64,000 nucleotides of DNA from Streptococcus oralis ATCC 35037 (GTDB lineage Bacteria > Bacillota > Bacilli > Lactobacillales > Streptococcaceae), in the NCBI RefSeq assembly GCF_900637025.1, contig NZ_LR134336.1:326001-390000 (forward strand), written 5' to 3'. Shown piece after piece: positions 36,413 through 46,841 of this stretch; position 1 is the first letter of the stretch, and each line of letters begins with the position of its first letter. Below the pieces are notes generated by a model. It saw only the letters and a list, made by a program, of their open reading frames with translations, had not been told where the DNA came from and did no database searches. A program made the position numbers and the translations under genes.

Positions 36413-37957
36413 ATGACTATTCAAGAAGAAATTAAGAAACGTCGTACTTTTGCTATCATCTCCCACCCGGACGCCGGGAAAACAACCATCACTGAGCAGT
36501 TGCTCTACTTTGGGGGCGAGATTCGTGAGGCTGGTACGGTAAAAGGGAAGAAAACAGGGACTTTTGCCAAGTCTGACTGGATGGATATCGAGAAACAACG
36601 TGGGATTTCGGTCACGTCATCTGTTATGCAGTTTGACTATGATGGTAAGCGCGTGAACATCCTCGACACACCAGGACACGAGGACTTCTCAGAAGATACT
36701 TATCGGACCTTGATGGCGGTGGATGCTGCCGTCATGGTCGTGGACTCTGCCAAGGGTATCGAGGCCCAAACCAAGAAATTGTTTGAGGTTGTGAAGCACC
36801 GTGGTATTCCAGTCTTTACCTTTATGAACAAGCTGGACCGTGACGGTCGTGAGCCACTGGATCTCTTGCAAGAACTAGAAGAAGTCCTAGGTATTGCGAG
36901 CTATCCTATGAACTGGCCAATCGGGATGGGGAAAGCCTTTGAAGGCTTGTATGACCTCTATAACCAACGCTTGGAACTCTATAAAGGAGATGAGCGTTTT
37001 GCCAGTCTGGAAGAAGGGGATAAGCTCTTTGGAAGCAATCCTTTCTACGCTCAGGTTAAGGACGATATCGAACTGTTGCAAGAAGCAGGAAATGAATTTT
37101 CAGAAGAAGCTATTCTTGCAGGAGAACTGACTCCGGTCTTCTTTGGTTCAGCCCTCACTAACTTTGGGGTGCAGACCTTCCTTGAGACCTTCCTTAAGTT
37201 TGCTCCAGAACCACATGGTCACAAGAAAACAGATGGCGAAATTGTGGATCCTTATGACAAGGATTTCTCAGGATTTGTCTTTAAAATCCAAGCCAACATG
37301 GACCCTCGTCACCGTGACCGCATTGCCTTTGTCCGTATCGTATCAGGTGAGTTTGAGCGAGGGATGAGTGTCAATCTGCCTCGTACTGGTAAGACTGCCA
37401 AGCTTTCTAATGTCACCCAGTTTATGGCAGAAAGTCGTGAGAATGTGACCAATGCCGTAGCAGGTGATATCATCGGGGTTTACGATACCGGTACTTATCA
37501 GGTTGGAGACACCTTGACGGTTGGAAAAAACAAGTTTGAATTTGAACCACTGCCAACCTTTACACCTGAGATTTTCATGAAAGTTTCTGCTAAGAACGTC
37601 ATGAAGCAAAAATCCTTCCACAAAGGGATTGAACAATTGGTGCAAGAAGGAGCCATTCAGCTTTATAAGAATTACCAAACAGGCGAATACATGCTAGGCG
37701 CTGTGGGACAACTCCAATTTGAAGTCTTTAAGCACCGTATGGAAGGCGAGTACAATGCAGAAGTAGTCATGAGCCCAATGGGTAAAAAGACCGTTCGTTG
37801 GATCAAGCCTGAGGACTTGGATGAACGGATGTCCTCAAGCCGCAATATCTTGGCCAAAGACCGTTTCGATCAACCAGTCTTCCTCTTTGAAAATGACTTT
37901 GCTCTTCGCTGGTTTGCGGACAAGTATCCGGACGTAGAGTTGGAGGAAAAAATGTAA
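36413..37957 (+). CDS. prfC: Peptide chain release factor 3
   Basis: 514 residues, translational GTPase. G1 is SHPDAGKTT (residues 17-25), G3 is LDTPGHEDF and G4 is TFMNKLDRD. The domain order GTPase, EF-Tu-like domain II and C-terminal domain III fits RF3, which ejects RF1/RF2 after termination. It is the last housekeeping gene before the accessory region. Several stem-loops follow its stop. Confidence 0.97.
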   Translation: MTIQEEIKKRRTFAIISHPDAGKTTITEQLLYFGGEIREAGTVKGKKTGTFAKSDWMDIEKQRGISVTSSVMQFDYDGKRVNILDTPGHEDFSEDTYRTLMAVDAAVMVVDSAKGIEAQTKKLFEVVKHRGIPVFTFMNKLDRDGREPLDLLQELEEVLGIASYPMNWPIGMGKAFEGLYDLYNQRLELYKGDERFASLEEGDKLFGSNPFYAQVKDDIELLQEAGNEFSEEAILAGELTPVFFGSALTNFGVQTFLETFLKFAPEPHGHKKTDGEIVDPYDKDFSGFVFKIQANMDPRHRDRIAFVRIVSGEFERGMSVNLPRTGKTAKLSNVTQFMAESRENVTNAVAGDIIGVYDTGTYQVGDTLTVGKNKFEFEPLPTFTPEIFMKVSAKNVMKQKSFHKGIEQLVQEGAIQLYKNYQTGEYMLGAVGQLQFEVFKHRMEGEYNAEVVMSPMGKKTVRWIKPEDLDERMSSSRNILAKDRFDQPVFLFENDFALRWFADKYPDVELEEKM

Positions 37958-38117
37958 CTCAGCACCAACAATTGGAACTAAAGTTCCTAATTGTTGGACG
38001 CTAGTCGCTATTTGGCGAACTAGCTAACTGCCTTACTAACTACGTTTGGCAAATAGAATCGATTTGCCAAACTCCGTGTCGTAGTGTAAAATCGGCTTAC
38101 CTAAACGCTTCACTAGG

Positions 38118-38154
38118 AAAAATCCACGAATATTATCGATTCGTGGATTTTTTC
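38118..38154 (+). terminator. Strong terminator downstream of prfC
   Basis: A 14-bp stem (38118-38131 with 38139-38152) around a 7-base loop, built on AATCCACGAAT, ends in a T-run. Confidence 0.85.
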
Positions 38155-38233
38155 GTCGGAAAGGCTAGAAAGTTACATCGGCTACCGGCTTCATTGATTC
38201 ATTTGTGAAACTGCCTTTAAATACTCTACTCCT

Positions 38234-38270
38234 AAAAGTCTGTGGATGCTATTGATTCATGGACTTTTTC
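38234..38270 (+). terminator. Second terminator-like hairpin, diverged copy of the first
   Basis: A 14-bp stem with three G-T pairs (38234-38247 with 38255-38268), a 7-base loop and TTTTTC. Its flanks also resemble those of the hairpin at 38118. Confidence 0.7.
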
Positions 38271-38466
38271 TATATTTTGAATAAAAATCAATTCCCTGAG
38301 TGATTGGAATTAGTTACTCGATTTTTTAAGCATTTAGAAATGGTTAAAAAATAAATAAAATATATTAACAGAACAATAAAATGAAGATTATATTGAAAAA
38401 ACAGAATAGATTTGAAATCAAGTTATTTTTGAAATCATTTTCTTTCTTTAGGATATATTATAGATA

Positions 38467-38495
38467 TTGAATTGTCGGTATATTTGGTATATAAT
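38467..38495 (+). promoter_or_regulatory. Promoter of the SRRP adhesin gene
   Basis: TTGAAT (38467-38472), a 17-base spacer and TATAAT (38490-38495). Confidence 0.78.
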
Positions 38496-38549
38496 AAGAA
38501 GATAGTATTTTATAGGTGAATAGATCTTTTTCAAGTTGAGGGGATGAAC

Positions 38550-41500
38550 ATGTTTTTTAGACGCCAGAAGGGTGAATATAGAGAAACAGACCGTGTAACT
38601 CGGTTCAAATTAATCAAATCAGGGAAGCATTGGCTACGGGCCTCGACTTCCCTTTTTGGCTTATTTAAGGTGATGCGTGGAAGTGCGGATACGAGCCAAG
38701 TAAAGACAGAAATGGTTGAAAAGCAAGAAGGTCAGAAGTTGACCGGCGTGGATGTCTTGAAAGGGATAGCAGCTACGGGAACGATCTTAGGTGGTTTTGC
38801 TGCGACGCAAACGCGTGTTTATGCCAATGATGCAGTCGCTGTTGAAAAGACTGTCGAATCAAAAGATACCCTGGCGACGAGAGATTCAGTAGTGCTAGGG
38901 ACGACACAGGATCATCAAGATGCTGCTAGCTTGTCTTTGTCTACCAGTCAAAGCCAGTCATTGTCAGAATTCAATTCGCAGAGCGCCAGTCAATCTGCCT
39001 CTACGAGTCAGTCTGTCAGTGCCTCAAGCTCTTCTAGCATGAGCCAGTCGATGAGCGAATCTGCTTCTACTAGTCAGTCCTTTGCAAACAGTCAAAGTGT
39101 AACTGCTAGTTCAAGTGAATCCCTTGGGACACAAAATCAAGCGAATAGTAATCTGTCAGAGAGAGCTTCAGTTGGTGTTCAAAGTCAGTACCAAGCAAAT
39201 GAGTCAGCTCGGGAGTCGGTGAAAGAATCTCATTCTTCAAAAGAACTAAAAGCAGTTAATTTTTCTACAGAATCCTTGCCTCAAAGTGAGTCTGGTCTTG
39301 TAAAGAATGAAGATGTGACGGCTGAATCAGGTCTGACTATGACTTCCGTTGCCATGACGGAAAAACAAAATGAAGAAAAACGGAAGAAATTAGAGGCTTT
39401 GTCTGCTGAGATTGGGCAGTTTCTAGCTCAAGCTCAGGGGCTTCCAAACTCGGATGAGGCAATCACGAAGACTAGTCTAGCGAAGAATGAGATAGCAGAT
39501 GCCTTGAAAGGGGAGCTTTCTGATTTTACTTCTATTTTGAATAAGGCTACAGAAGCTCGAAATAGTATTGCAAATGCTGTGTTACGTGCCAAGTCTGGAC
39601 TTCGTGACAGCAGAAACGGACAAGCTTTAACCCAAGCTTCAAATACCGCTAGCTTCAGAGCTGCTAGGGATACAGAGAAGCCAGAACTTCAGAAAATAAC
39701 CGTTACAGGTGGCGCAGTTCTAGAAGGACAAAAATTTAAAATTTATCGAGAAGAAAATTTTTCTGCGACCATTGAGTTTACTGATAACAGTGGTCGAATT
39801 GAACATGCAAAATTTGTTCCTACTGCTGTTCCCGCGGCCTATCCGGCTACTTCAACTGTTGTCTCATTCACTACGAGTAATGGTCAAAGTATCAGTATGA
39901 TTGTTCCGACAAATAAACTAGCCAAAGATGGAAATGCTACAGCATCAAATCCTTTCACCGTTTCAATCACGGGTTCTGTTGGAAAAAATCAAGCAGTAAA
40001 TAGTTTGTGGACTCGTTATGTTTTCACCTATGATCAGGAAGGTAATTTTAGCGGAAATACTACTGACGTAGGTCTTGTAAAAGATTTAACAGCCAACCCT
40101 GCCGCAATTCAATTTGAAGTCCATGCTCAGTCTGAAAAGTACGAACCAGCTATCAATGCTGAGGTGAATCGAAACTTTACTCTAACGGCCAATTCAGGGA
40201 CTGTTTCTGTTGGTGAAGCCAGTCAGTACATCACGAATGCTACAGGGACACCAGAATTACCTACTACAGGAATTACTAAGGGAACTAGAACAACCTATAC
40301 TTGGAAATCTGGAACCAATACGAATTTGTCTGCTGGTCGGCATACTTTGACAGCGGTGGTAACTTATCCAGATGGAAGTACGGATGAAATTGACGTGAGC
40401 TTTACTGTGCGCCCTCAGACGCCAAGGATAGAGAATCAATATCTTAACGAAAAAGGTGGGCTCTCAAATCAAGCGATTACGGTAGATGGGGTTGCTCCAG
40501 GTGGGACTGTTACTCTTACAATTGCAGGTGAAACATTTACCAAACAGGCAACGGGGAGTTCTACCAGTGTAACCTTTACTGCAACTGACTTGAAGAAAGT
40601 ATATGATCGCAATGGAGGACGACTTCCTAGTGGACCAGTGACTGCTAGTACGACAGTGGATGGTTTGGTTTCAGATGTGTTTAATGGACAAATTACGCCA
40701 AATCAAGCGTCAATTTCAGTAAGTAATAGCCAGTCTGCTTCAGCAAGTGCTAGTCAATCAGCCTCAGTAAGCGCAAGTCAGTCTGCCTCATTAAGCTCGA
40801 GTCAATCTGCATCATTGAGTGCCAGCCAGTCAGCTTCGGTAAGTGCCAGCCAATCCGCTTCTGTAAGTTCGAGCCAATCCGCTTCAGTGAGTGCCAGCCA
40901 GTCAGCGTCCGTAAGCTCAAGCCAATCCGCTTCAGTGAGCGCAAGTGAATCAGCATCTGCAAGTGCTAGTCAGTCAGCGTCAGTGAGCGCAAGTCAGTCT
41001 GCCTCAGTCAGCTCAAGCCGATCTGCATCAGTAAGTGCCAGTCAATCCGCTTCAGCCAGCGCGAGCCAATCCGCTTCAGTGAGTGCAAGTCAGTCAGCAT
41101 CGGTAAGTTCGAGCCAATCCGCTTCAGTCAGCGCTAGCCAGTCTGCTTCATTGAGTGCCAGCCAATCCGCATCATTGAGTTCGAGTCAATCTGCATCTGC
41201 AAGCTCAAGCCAATCCGCCTCATTAAGCTCGAGTCAATCAGCATCAGTAAGTTCGAGTCAGTCCGCATCAGCGAGCGCTAGCCAATCCGCTTCAGTGAGC
41301 GCCAGTCAATCCGCCTCATTAAGCTCAAGCGAATCGGCTTCATTGAGTGCGAGCCAGTCAGCATCTGTAAGCGCAAGTGAGTCAGCCTCAGCAAGTGCGA
41401 GCCAGTCAGCCTCAGCAAGTTCGAGTCAGTCCGCATCAGTGAGTGCCAGCCAATCCGCATCAGCGAGCGCGAGCCAATCTGCCTCAGTAAGTTCGAGTCA

Positions 41501-44500
41501 GTCCGCATCAGTGAGCGCAAGTCAGTCAACTTCAGTAAGTTCGAGCCAATCAGCGTCAGCCAGCGCTAGCCAGTCAGCGTCAGCAAGCTCGAGTCAGTCT
41601 ACCTCAGTAAGTTCGAGTCAATCAGCGTCAGTGAGCGCTAGCCAATCAGCATCATTGAGTTCGAGCCAGTCAGCGTCAGCTAGCGCTAGCCAGTCAGCGT
41701 CTGCAAGCTCGAGTCAGTCAGCCTCAGTAAGTGCAAGTCAGTCAGCGTCTGCAAGCTCCAGCCAATCAGCTTCAGTAAGCGCAAGTGAGTCCGCATCGGC
41801 AAGTGCAAGTGAATCGGCTTCAGCCAGCGCGAGCCAGTCAGTTTCAGTAAGTTCGAGTCAATCGGCTTCAGCGAGTGCTAGCCAATCCGCATCAGTAAGC
41901 TCAAGCCAGTCCGCATCAGTAAGTTCGAGTCAATCCGCCTCAGCGAGCGCTAGCCAATCAGCATCATTGAGTTCGAGTCAATCCGCATCAGTCAGCTCAA
42001 GCGAATCGGCTTCAGTAAGTGCCAGCCAGTCAGCTTCAGTAAGCGCCAGTCAATCCGCTTCATTGAGTGCTAGTCAATCTGCTTCAGTAAGTGCGAGTGA
42101 GTCAGCGTCAGTGAGTGCCAGTCAGTCTGCATCTGCAAGCTCCAGCCAGTCCGCTTCAGTCAGCGCAAGTCAGTCAGCTTCAGTCAGCGCTAGTCAATCA
42201 GCGTCTGTAAGCTCAAGTCAATCGGCTTCATCCAGCGCTAGTCAATCTGCGTCGGCAAGTTCGAGTCAATCGGCTTCAGTGAGTGCCAGTCAGTCTGCAT
42301 CTGCAAGTTCGAGTCAGTCAGCTTCAGTCAGCGCTAGTCAGTCCGCCTCAGTAAGTTCGAGCGAATCGGCTTCATTGAGTGCTAGCCAGTCCGCCTCAGT
42401 AAGCGCAAGTCAATCCGCCTCAGCGAGCGCAAGCCAATCCGCTTCAGCGAGCTCAAGTCAATCAGCCTCAGTGAGCGCAAGTCAGTCTGCCTCAGTAAGC
42501 TCGAGTCAATCTGCATCATTGAGTGCAAGTGAATCTGCATCAGCGAGCTCGAGTCAATCGGCCTCAGCAAGTGCAAGTCAGTCTGCCTCAGTGAGTGCTA
42601 GCCAATCAGCCTCAGCGAGCTCCAGCCAGTCAGCCTCAGTAAGTTCAAGCCAGTCAGCTTCAGCGAGTGCTAGCCAATCAGCGTCAATGAGTTCAAGTCA
42701 ATCAGCGTCAGTGAGCTCAAGTCAATCGGCTTCATTGAGTGCTAGCCAATCCGCTTCAGTAAGCTCCAGCCAATCAGCATCCGTGAGCGCCAGTCAATCC
42801 GCCTCAGCGAGCTCCAGCCAATCAGCATCCGTGAGCGCCAGTCAATCAGCGTCTGTAAGCACAAGCCAATCCGCTTCAGCCAGCGCGAGTCAATCGGCTT
42901 CAGTAAGCTCAAGTGAATCCGCTTCAGTCAGCTCGAGTCAATCTGCGTCGGCAAGCTTAAGCCAGTCCGCATCAGTAAGTTCTAGTCAATCCGCCTCAGT
43001 GAGCGCCAGTCAATCTGCATCAGCAAGTGCTAGTCAGTCCGCTTCAGCAAGCGCGAGCCAATCTGTATCGGTGAGCTCAAGTCAATCGGCTTCAGCGAGT
43101 GCTAGCCGATCAGCATCTGCAAGTGCTAGCCAGTCTGAGTCAGTGAGCGCTAGCCAGTCTGCTTCGGCAAGTTCGAGTCAATCAGCCTCAGCAAGTGTCA
43201 GCCAATCAGTATCTGTAAGCTCGAGTCAATCCGCTTCAGTAAGCTCCAGCCAGTCAGCATCTGCAAGTGCAAGTGAATCCGCTTCAGTAAGTTCGAGCCA
43301 ATCCGCTTCAGTGAGTGCTAGTCAATCAGCCTCAATGAGCGCTAGTCAGTCTGCATCAGTAAGTTCGAGTCAATCCGCATCCGTGAGCGCTAGCCAGTCA
43401 GCTTCAACTAGTGCTAGTCAATCAGTATCTGTAAGTTCGAGCCAATCAGCTTCAGCAAGTTCGAGTCAGTCCGCTTCAGTGAGCGCTAGCCAATCTGCAT
43501 CTGCAAGCTCCAGCCAGTCAGCTTCGGTAAGCTCAAGCCAATCCGCTTCAGTAAGCTCAAGCCAGTCAGCATCTGCAAGTGCAAGTGAATCCGCTTCAGT
43601 AAGTTCGAGCCAATCCGCTTCAGTGAGTGCTAGCCAATCCGCTTCAGCGAGCGCCAGCCAGTCAGTCTCAATAAGCGCAAGTCAGTCTGCATCTGCAAGC
43701 TCGAGTCAGTCCGCTTCAGTAAGTTCGAGTCAGTCCGCATCAGTAAGCGCAAGTGAGTCAGCCTCAGCCAGCGCAAGTCAATCTGCGTCTGCAAGCTCCA
43801 GCCAGTCCGCATCAGTAAGCACAAGTGAATCGGCTTCAGTAAGTGCCAGCCAGTCCGCTTCGGTAAGTGCTAGTCAGTCAGCGTCAACGAGTGTGAGCCA
43901 ATCTGCCTCAGTAAGCTCCAGCGAATCTGCTTCAGTGAGCGCCAGTCAATCAGCTTCAGTGAGCTCGAGTCAGTCTGCATCGGTAAGTTCGAGCCAATCC
44001 GCTTCAGCGAGCGCTAGTCAATCCGTCTCAGTAAGCTCAAGCCAATCCGCTTCAGTGAGCGCAAGTGAATCAGCATCAGCGAGCGCAAGTGAATCTGCTT
44101 CCGTAAGCTCTAGTCAATCCGCATCAGCGAGCGCGAGCCAGTCTGCCTCAGTAAGTTCGAGTCAGTCCGCTTCAGTGAGCGCAAGTGAATCTGCATCAGT
44201 GAGCTCGAGTCAGTCCGCGTCAGTCAGCACTAGCCAGTCAGCATCAGTGAGCTCGAGTCAATCAGCCTCAGTAAGTGCAAGTGAATCTGCATCAGCGAGC
44301 TCGAGTCAATCAGCGTCAGTGAGTGCCAGCCAATCCGCTTCATTGAGTGCCAGTCAATCAGCCTCAGTCAGCTCAAGCGAATCTGCATCAGTTAGCTCAA
44401 GTCAGTCAGCTTCATTGAGTGCAAGTGAATCCGCCTCAGCCAGCGCAAGTGAATCTGCATCAGCCAGCGCAAGTCAGTCTGCTTCAGTAAGTTCGAGTCA

Positions 44501-46622
44501 ATCTGCATCTGCAAGTTCGAGTCAATCAGCGTCAGTCAGCTCAAGTGAATCAGCTTCAGCAAGTTCGAGCCAATCAGCTTCAGTGAGTGCGAGCCAGTCA
44601 GCATCTGCAAGCTCGAGCCAATCAGCCTCAGCGAGCTCCAGCCAGTCAGCTTCAGTGAGCGCAAGTCAGTCTGCTTCAGCGAGCGCTAGCCAATCAGCCT
44701 CAGTAAGTTCAAGCGAATCAGCCTCGGTAAGCTCTAGTCAATCAGCCTCAGTAAGTGCAAGTGAGTCAGCTTCAGTAAGTTCGAGCCAATCAGCCTCAGT
44801 CAGCTCAAGCCAATCAGCTTCAGTGAGCTCGAGCGAATCCGCGTCAGTAAGCTCGAGTCAATCCGCTTCAGCGAGCTCGAGCCAATCTGTATCGGTGAGC
44901 TCAAGTCAATCGGCTTCAGTGAGTGCGAGCCAGTCAGCTTCAGTGAGCGCAAGTCAATCCGCTTCATTGAGTGCTAGTCAGTCAGCTTCAGTAAGTGCCA
45001 GCCAGTCAGCGTCCGTAAGCTCAAGCGAATCCGCTTCAGTAAGTTCGAGCCAATCAGCGTCTGCAAGCTCAAGCGAATCCGCTTCATTGAGTACGAGTGA
45101 GTCAGCCTCAGTCAGATCCAGCCAATCTGCTTCAGTGAGTTCGAGCCAATCAGCTTCAGCGAGCGCAAGTCAATCAGCCTCAGTAAGTTCAAGCGAATCA
45201 GCCTCAACGAGCGCTAGCCAATCAGCTTCAGTGAGTGCGAGCCAGTCAGCGTCCGTAAGCTCAAGCGAATCCGCTTCAGTAAGTTCGAGCCAATACGCAT
45301 CATTGAGTGCCAGTCAATCCGCCTCAGTAAGTTCGAGTCAATCCGCCTCAGCGAGCTCGAGCCAATCCGCATCATTGAGTGCTAGTCAATCCGCCTCAGT
45401 AAGTGCTAGTCAGTCAGCTTCAGCGAGTTCGAGTCAGTCAGCTTCAGTAAGTGCCAGCGAATCCGCTTCAGTAAGTTCGAGCCAATCAGCATCCGTAAGC
45501 GCAAGTGAGTCAGCCTCAGTAAGTTCGAGTCAATCCGCTTCAGTAAGTTTGAGCCAGTCAGCTTCATTGAGTGCCAGCCAATCAGCATCGGTAAGTTCGA
45601 GTCAGTCCGCATCGGTGAGTGCGAGTGAGTCAGCGTCAGTGAGCGCAAGTGAGTCAGCATCTGCAAGCTCGAGCCAATCCGCGTCGGCAAGCTCCAGCCA
45701 GTCCGCTTCATTGAGCGCCAGTGAATCCGCTTCAGCCAGTGCCAGTCAATCCGCCTCAGTAAGTTCAAGCGAATCTGCATCGGTAAGTTCAAGTCAATCT
45801 GCGTCTGCAAGTTCGAGTCAGTCAGCATCAGTGAGCGCAAGTGAGTCAGCATCTGTAAGTTCGAGCGAATCGGCTTCAGTAAGTTCGAGCCAATCTGCTT
45901 CAGCGAGCGCTAGCCAATCAGCCTCAGTAAGTTCAAGCGAATCCGCTTCAGTAAGCTCGAGTCAATCCGCTTCAGTGAGTTCGAGCCAGTCTGCATCATT
46001 GAGCTCGAGTCAATCCGCTTCAGTCAGCTCAAGCCAATCCGCTTCAGTAAGCGCTAGTCAGTCTGCCTCAGTCAGCTCAAGCGAATCCGCATTAGTAAGT
46101 TCGAGTCATTCCGCGTCAGCGAGTGCTAGCCAGTCAGCATCCGTAAGCGAGAGTGAGTCTGCTTCAACAAGTACTTCAACTTCTGCAAGTATGCTAGGAG
46201 CCGAGTTGGCGTTGGAGAGTGCTTCGATTTCAGCAAGTACTTCATTGAGCGAATCTACTTCAACGAGCGCATCACTCTCAGCTAGCATGTTCGCCAGTGA
46301 ATCGACTCTAGAAAGTGCTTCGATTTCAGCAAGTATGTCAGTGAGCGAGTCAACGTCGATTAGCACTAGTCTCTCGACTTCAGATTCTATTAGTAGATCT
46401 GCGTCAGCAAGTGCTCTGGCATCTACTTCAACAAGCACTTCTCTCTCAATGGCAAACATTGCAAGCCAAGGTCAATCCGCTTCAAGCAAGCCAAAACAAG
46501 TCTTGCCAAATACAGGAGCGTCGACTTCGGTAGCATCTGCTTTGTTGGGAGCATTGGCAGCTGTAACAGGTATCGGTCTTCTTGCCAAGAAGGATCAGAA
46601 CGACGATCAAGAAAGTCATTGA
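38550..46622 (+). CDS. Serine-rich repeat glycoprotein adhesin (GspB/SraP/PsrP type), LPXTG-anchored
   Basis: 2690 residues. A long accessory-Sec signal peptide (about 1-92) contains [10 protein letters not shown] (KxGKxW type) and a cleavage site near VYA-ND. A short serine-rich region 1 covers about 128-193. The binding region (about 230-718) starts with a helical lysine/glutamate-rich part, then a Siglec-like domain with the sialoglycan motif T488-R489-Y490, then a domain with YPDGSTDEI of the Rib type. Serine-rich region 2 (about 720-2530) has about 225 repeats of 8 residues. LPNTG begins at 2652, followed by a membrane segment and charged tail. The ATG at 38550 is preferred: GAGGGG lies six bases before it but directly touches the in-frame ATG at 38544. 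The protein is expected to be glycosylated and exported by the genes downstream. Confidence 0.95.
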   Translation: MFFRRQKGEYRETDRVTRFKLIKSGKHWLRASTSLFGLFKVMRGSADTSQVKTEMVEKQEGQKLTGVDVLKGIAATGTILGGFAATQTRVYANDAVAVEKTVESKDTLATRDSVVLGTTQDHQDAASLSLSTSQSQSLSEFNSQSASQSASTSQSVSASSSSSMSQSMSESASTSQSFANSQSVTASSSESLGTQNQANSNLSERASVGVQSQYQANESARESVKESHSSKELKAVNFSTESLPQSESGLVKNEDVTAESGLTMTSVAMTEKQNEEKRKKLEALSAEIGQFLAQAQGLPNSDEAITKTSLAKNEIADALKGELSDFTSILNKATEARNSIANAVLRAKSGLRDSRNGQALTQASNTASFRAARDTEKPELQKITVTGGAVLEGQKFKIYREENFSATIEFTDNSGRIEHAKFVPTAVPAAYPATSTVVSFTTSNGQSISMIVPTNKLAKDGNATASNPFTVSITGSVGKNQAVNSLWTRYVFTYDQEGNFSGNTTDVGLVKDLTANPAAIQFEVHAQSEKYEPAINAEVNRNFTLTANSGTVSVGEASQYITNATGTPELPTTGITKGTRTTYTWKSGTNTNLSAGRHTLTAVVTYPDGSTDEIDVSFTVRPQTPRIENQYLNEKGGLSNQAITVDGVAPGGTVTLTIAGETFTKQATGSSTSVTFTATDLKKVYDRNGGRLPSGPVTASTTVDGLVSDVFNGQITPNQASISVSNSQSASASASQSASVSASQSASLSSSQSASLSASQSASVSASQSASVSSSQSASVSASQSASVSSSQSASVSASESASASASQSASVSASQSASVSSSRSASVSASQSASASASQSASVSASQSASVSSSQSASVSASQSASLSASQSASLSSSQSASASSSQSASLSSSQSASVSSSQSASASASQSASVSASQSASLSSSESASLSASQSASVSASESASASASQSASASSSQSASVSASQSASASASQSASVSSSQSASVSASQSTSVSSSQSASASASQSASASSSQSTSVSSSQSASVSASQSASLSSSQSASASASQSASASSSQSASVSASQSASASSSQSASVSASESASASASESASASASQSVSVSSSQSASASASQSASVSSSQSASVSSSQSASASASQSASLSSSQSASVSSSESASVSASQSASVSASQSASLSASQSASVSASESASVSASQSASASSSQSASVSASQSASVSASQSASVSSSQSASSSASQSASASSSQSASVSASQSASASSSQSASVSASQSASVSSSESASLSASQSASVSASQSASASASQSASASSSQSASVSASQSASVSSSQSASLSASESASASSSQSASASASQSASVSASQSASASSSQSASVSSSQSASASASQSASMSSSQSASVSSSQSASLSASQSASVSSSQSASVSASQSASASSSQSASVSASQSASVSTSQSASASASQSASVSSSESASVSSSQSASASLSQSASVSSSQSASVSASQSASASASQSASASASQSVSVSSSQSASASASRSASASASQSESVSASQSASASSSQSASASVSQSVSVSSSQSASVSSSQSASASASESASVSSSQSASVSASQSASMSASQSASVSSSQSASVSASQSASTSASQSVSVSSSQSASASSSQSASVSASQSASASSSQSASVSSSQSASVSSSQSASASASESASVSSSQSASVSASQSASASASQSVSISASQSASASSSQSASVSSSQSASVSASESASASASQSASASSSQSASVSTSESASVSASQSASVSASQSASTSVSQSASVSSSESASVSASQSASVSSSQSASVSSSQSASASASQSVSVSSSQSASVSASESASASASESASVSSSQSASASASQSASVSSSQSASVSASESASVSSSQSASVSTSQSASVSSSQSASVSASESASASSSQSASVSASQSASLSASQSASVSSSESASVSSSQSASLSASESASASASESASASASQSASVSSSQSASASSSQSASVSSSESASASSSQSASVSASQSASASSSQSASASSSQSASVSASQSASASASQSASVSSSESASVSSSQSASVSASESASVSSSQSASVSSSQSASVSSSESASVSSSQSASASSSQSVSVSSSQSASVSASQSASVSASQSASLSASQSASVSASQSASVSSSESASVSSSQSASASSSESASLSTSESASVRSSQSASVSSSQSASASASQSASVSSSESASTSASQSASVSASQSASVSSSESASVSSSQYASLSASQSASVSSSQSASASSSQSASLSASQSASVSASQSASASSSQSASVSASESASVSSSQSASVSASESASVSSSQSASVSLSQSASLSASQSASVSSSQSASVSASESASVSASESASASSSQSASASSSQSASLSASESASASASQSASVSSSESASVSSSQSASASSSQSASVSASESASVSSSESASVSSSQSASASASQSASVSSSESASVSSSQSASVSSSQSASLSSSQSASVSSSQSASVSASQSASVSSSESALVSSSHSASASASQSASVSESESASTSTSTSASMLGAELALESASISASTSLSESTSTSASLSASMFASESTLESASISASMSVSESTSISTSLSTSDSISRSASASALASTSTSTSLSMANIASQGQSASSKPKQVLPNTGASTSVASALLGALAAVTGIGLLAKKDQNDDQESH
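40709..46140 (+). repeat. 24-bp tandem coding repeat of serine-rich region 2
   Basis: About 225 in-frame 24-bp units encode SASxSxSQ or SASxSxSE, with x mainly V, A, L or S. First and second codon positions are almost constant, while third positions vary freely (TCA/TCC/TCT/TCG and AGT/AGC). From about 46140 to 46480 the pattern relaxes to threonine-containing SASxSxST repeats. Confidence 0.95.
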
Positions 46623-46659
46623 TAAGATATAAAAATCAATGAATAAATAGTAAAATGGA

Positions 46660-46694
46660 AAACCTTTGAAAACATGATTTTTCAAAGGTTTTTT
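46660..46694 (+). terminator. Terminator of the adhesin gene
   Basis: A 14-bp stem (46660-46673 with 46679-46692) with a 5-base loop and a T-run, 38 bases after the stop. Confidence 0.9.
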
Positions 46695-46728
46695 CTATAT
46701 GTGAGAAGGGGGAAATCCTCTTTTGAGT

Positions 46729-46757
46729 TTGAAATAAACTAGGGGAAAAGGTATAAT
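46729..46757 (+). promoter_or_regulatory. Promoter of the glycosylation/export operon
   Basis: TTGAAA (46729-46734), a 17-base spacer and TATAAT (46752-46757). It lets the eleven downstream genes be expressed separately from the adhesin. Confidence 0.85.
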
Positions 46758-46841
46758 AGGAAGGTGAGAGAATCATCGAAAGAATCAGAACTATAGTAGT
46801 AGAAAAGTAGCCGAAAGAATGTGAAAAGAAAAGGGGACGAA

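Larger units (their letters stand above)
37958..38466. other. Gene-free, hairpin-rich stretch before the adhesin gene
   Basis: No supportable coding region was seen. Five stem-loops follow in order: 37965-37997, 38000-38024, 38045-38071, 38118-38152 and 38234-38268. The last two share the same architecture and look like diverged copies. From about 38275 the sequence becomes very A/T-rich up to the adhesin promoter. Confidence 0.8.

Noticed and set aside
37958..38549. BOX or RUP element, or insertion-sequence remnant
   Set aside because: No match to the BOX or RUP consensus as I remember them, no transposase fragment, and no clear terminal repeat with target duplication.
40709..46140. CRISPR-like or non-coding tandem array
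   Set aside because: The 24-bp units are contiguous without spacers, stay in one open frame, and encode a constant serine pattern within the adhesin.
40750..46459. Several minus-strand open frames inside the adhesin gene
   Set aside because: They are reverse-complement shadows of the serine repeat, giving leucine/arginine-rich repeats, with no RBS or promoter.
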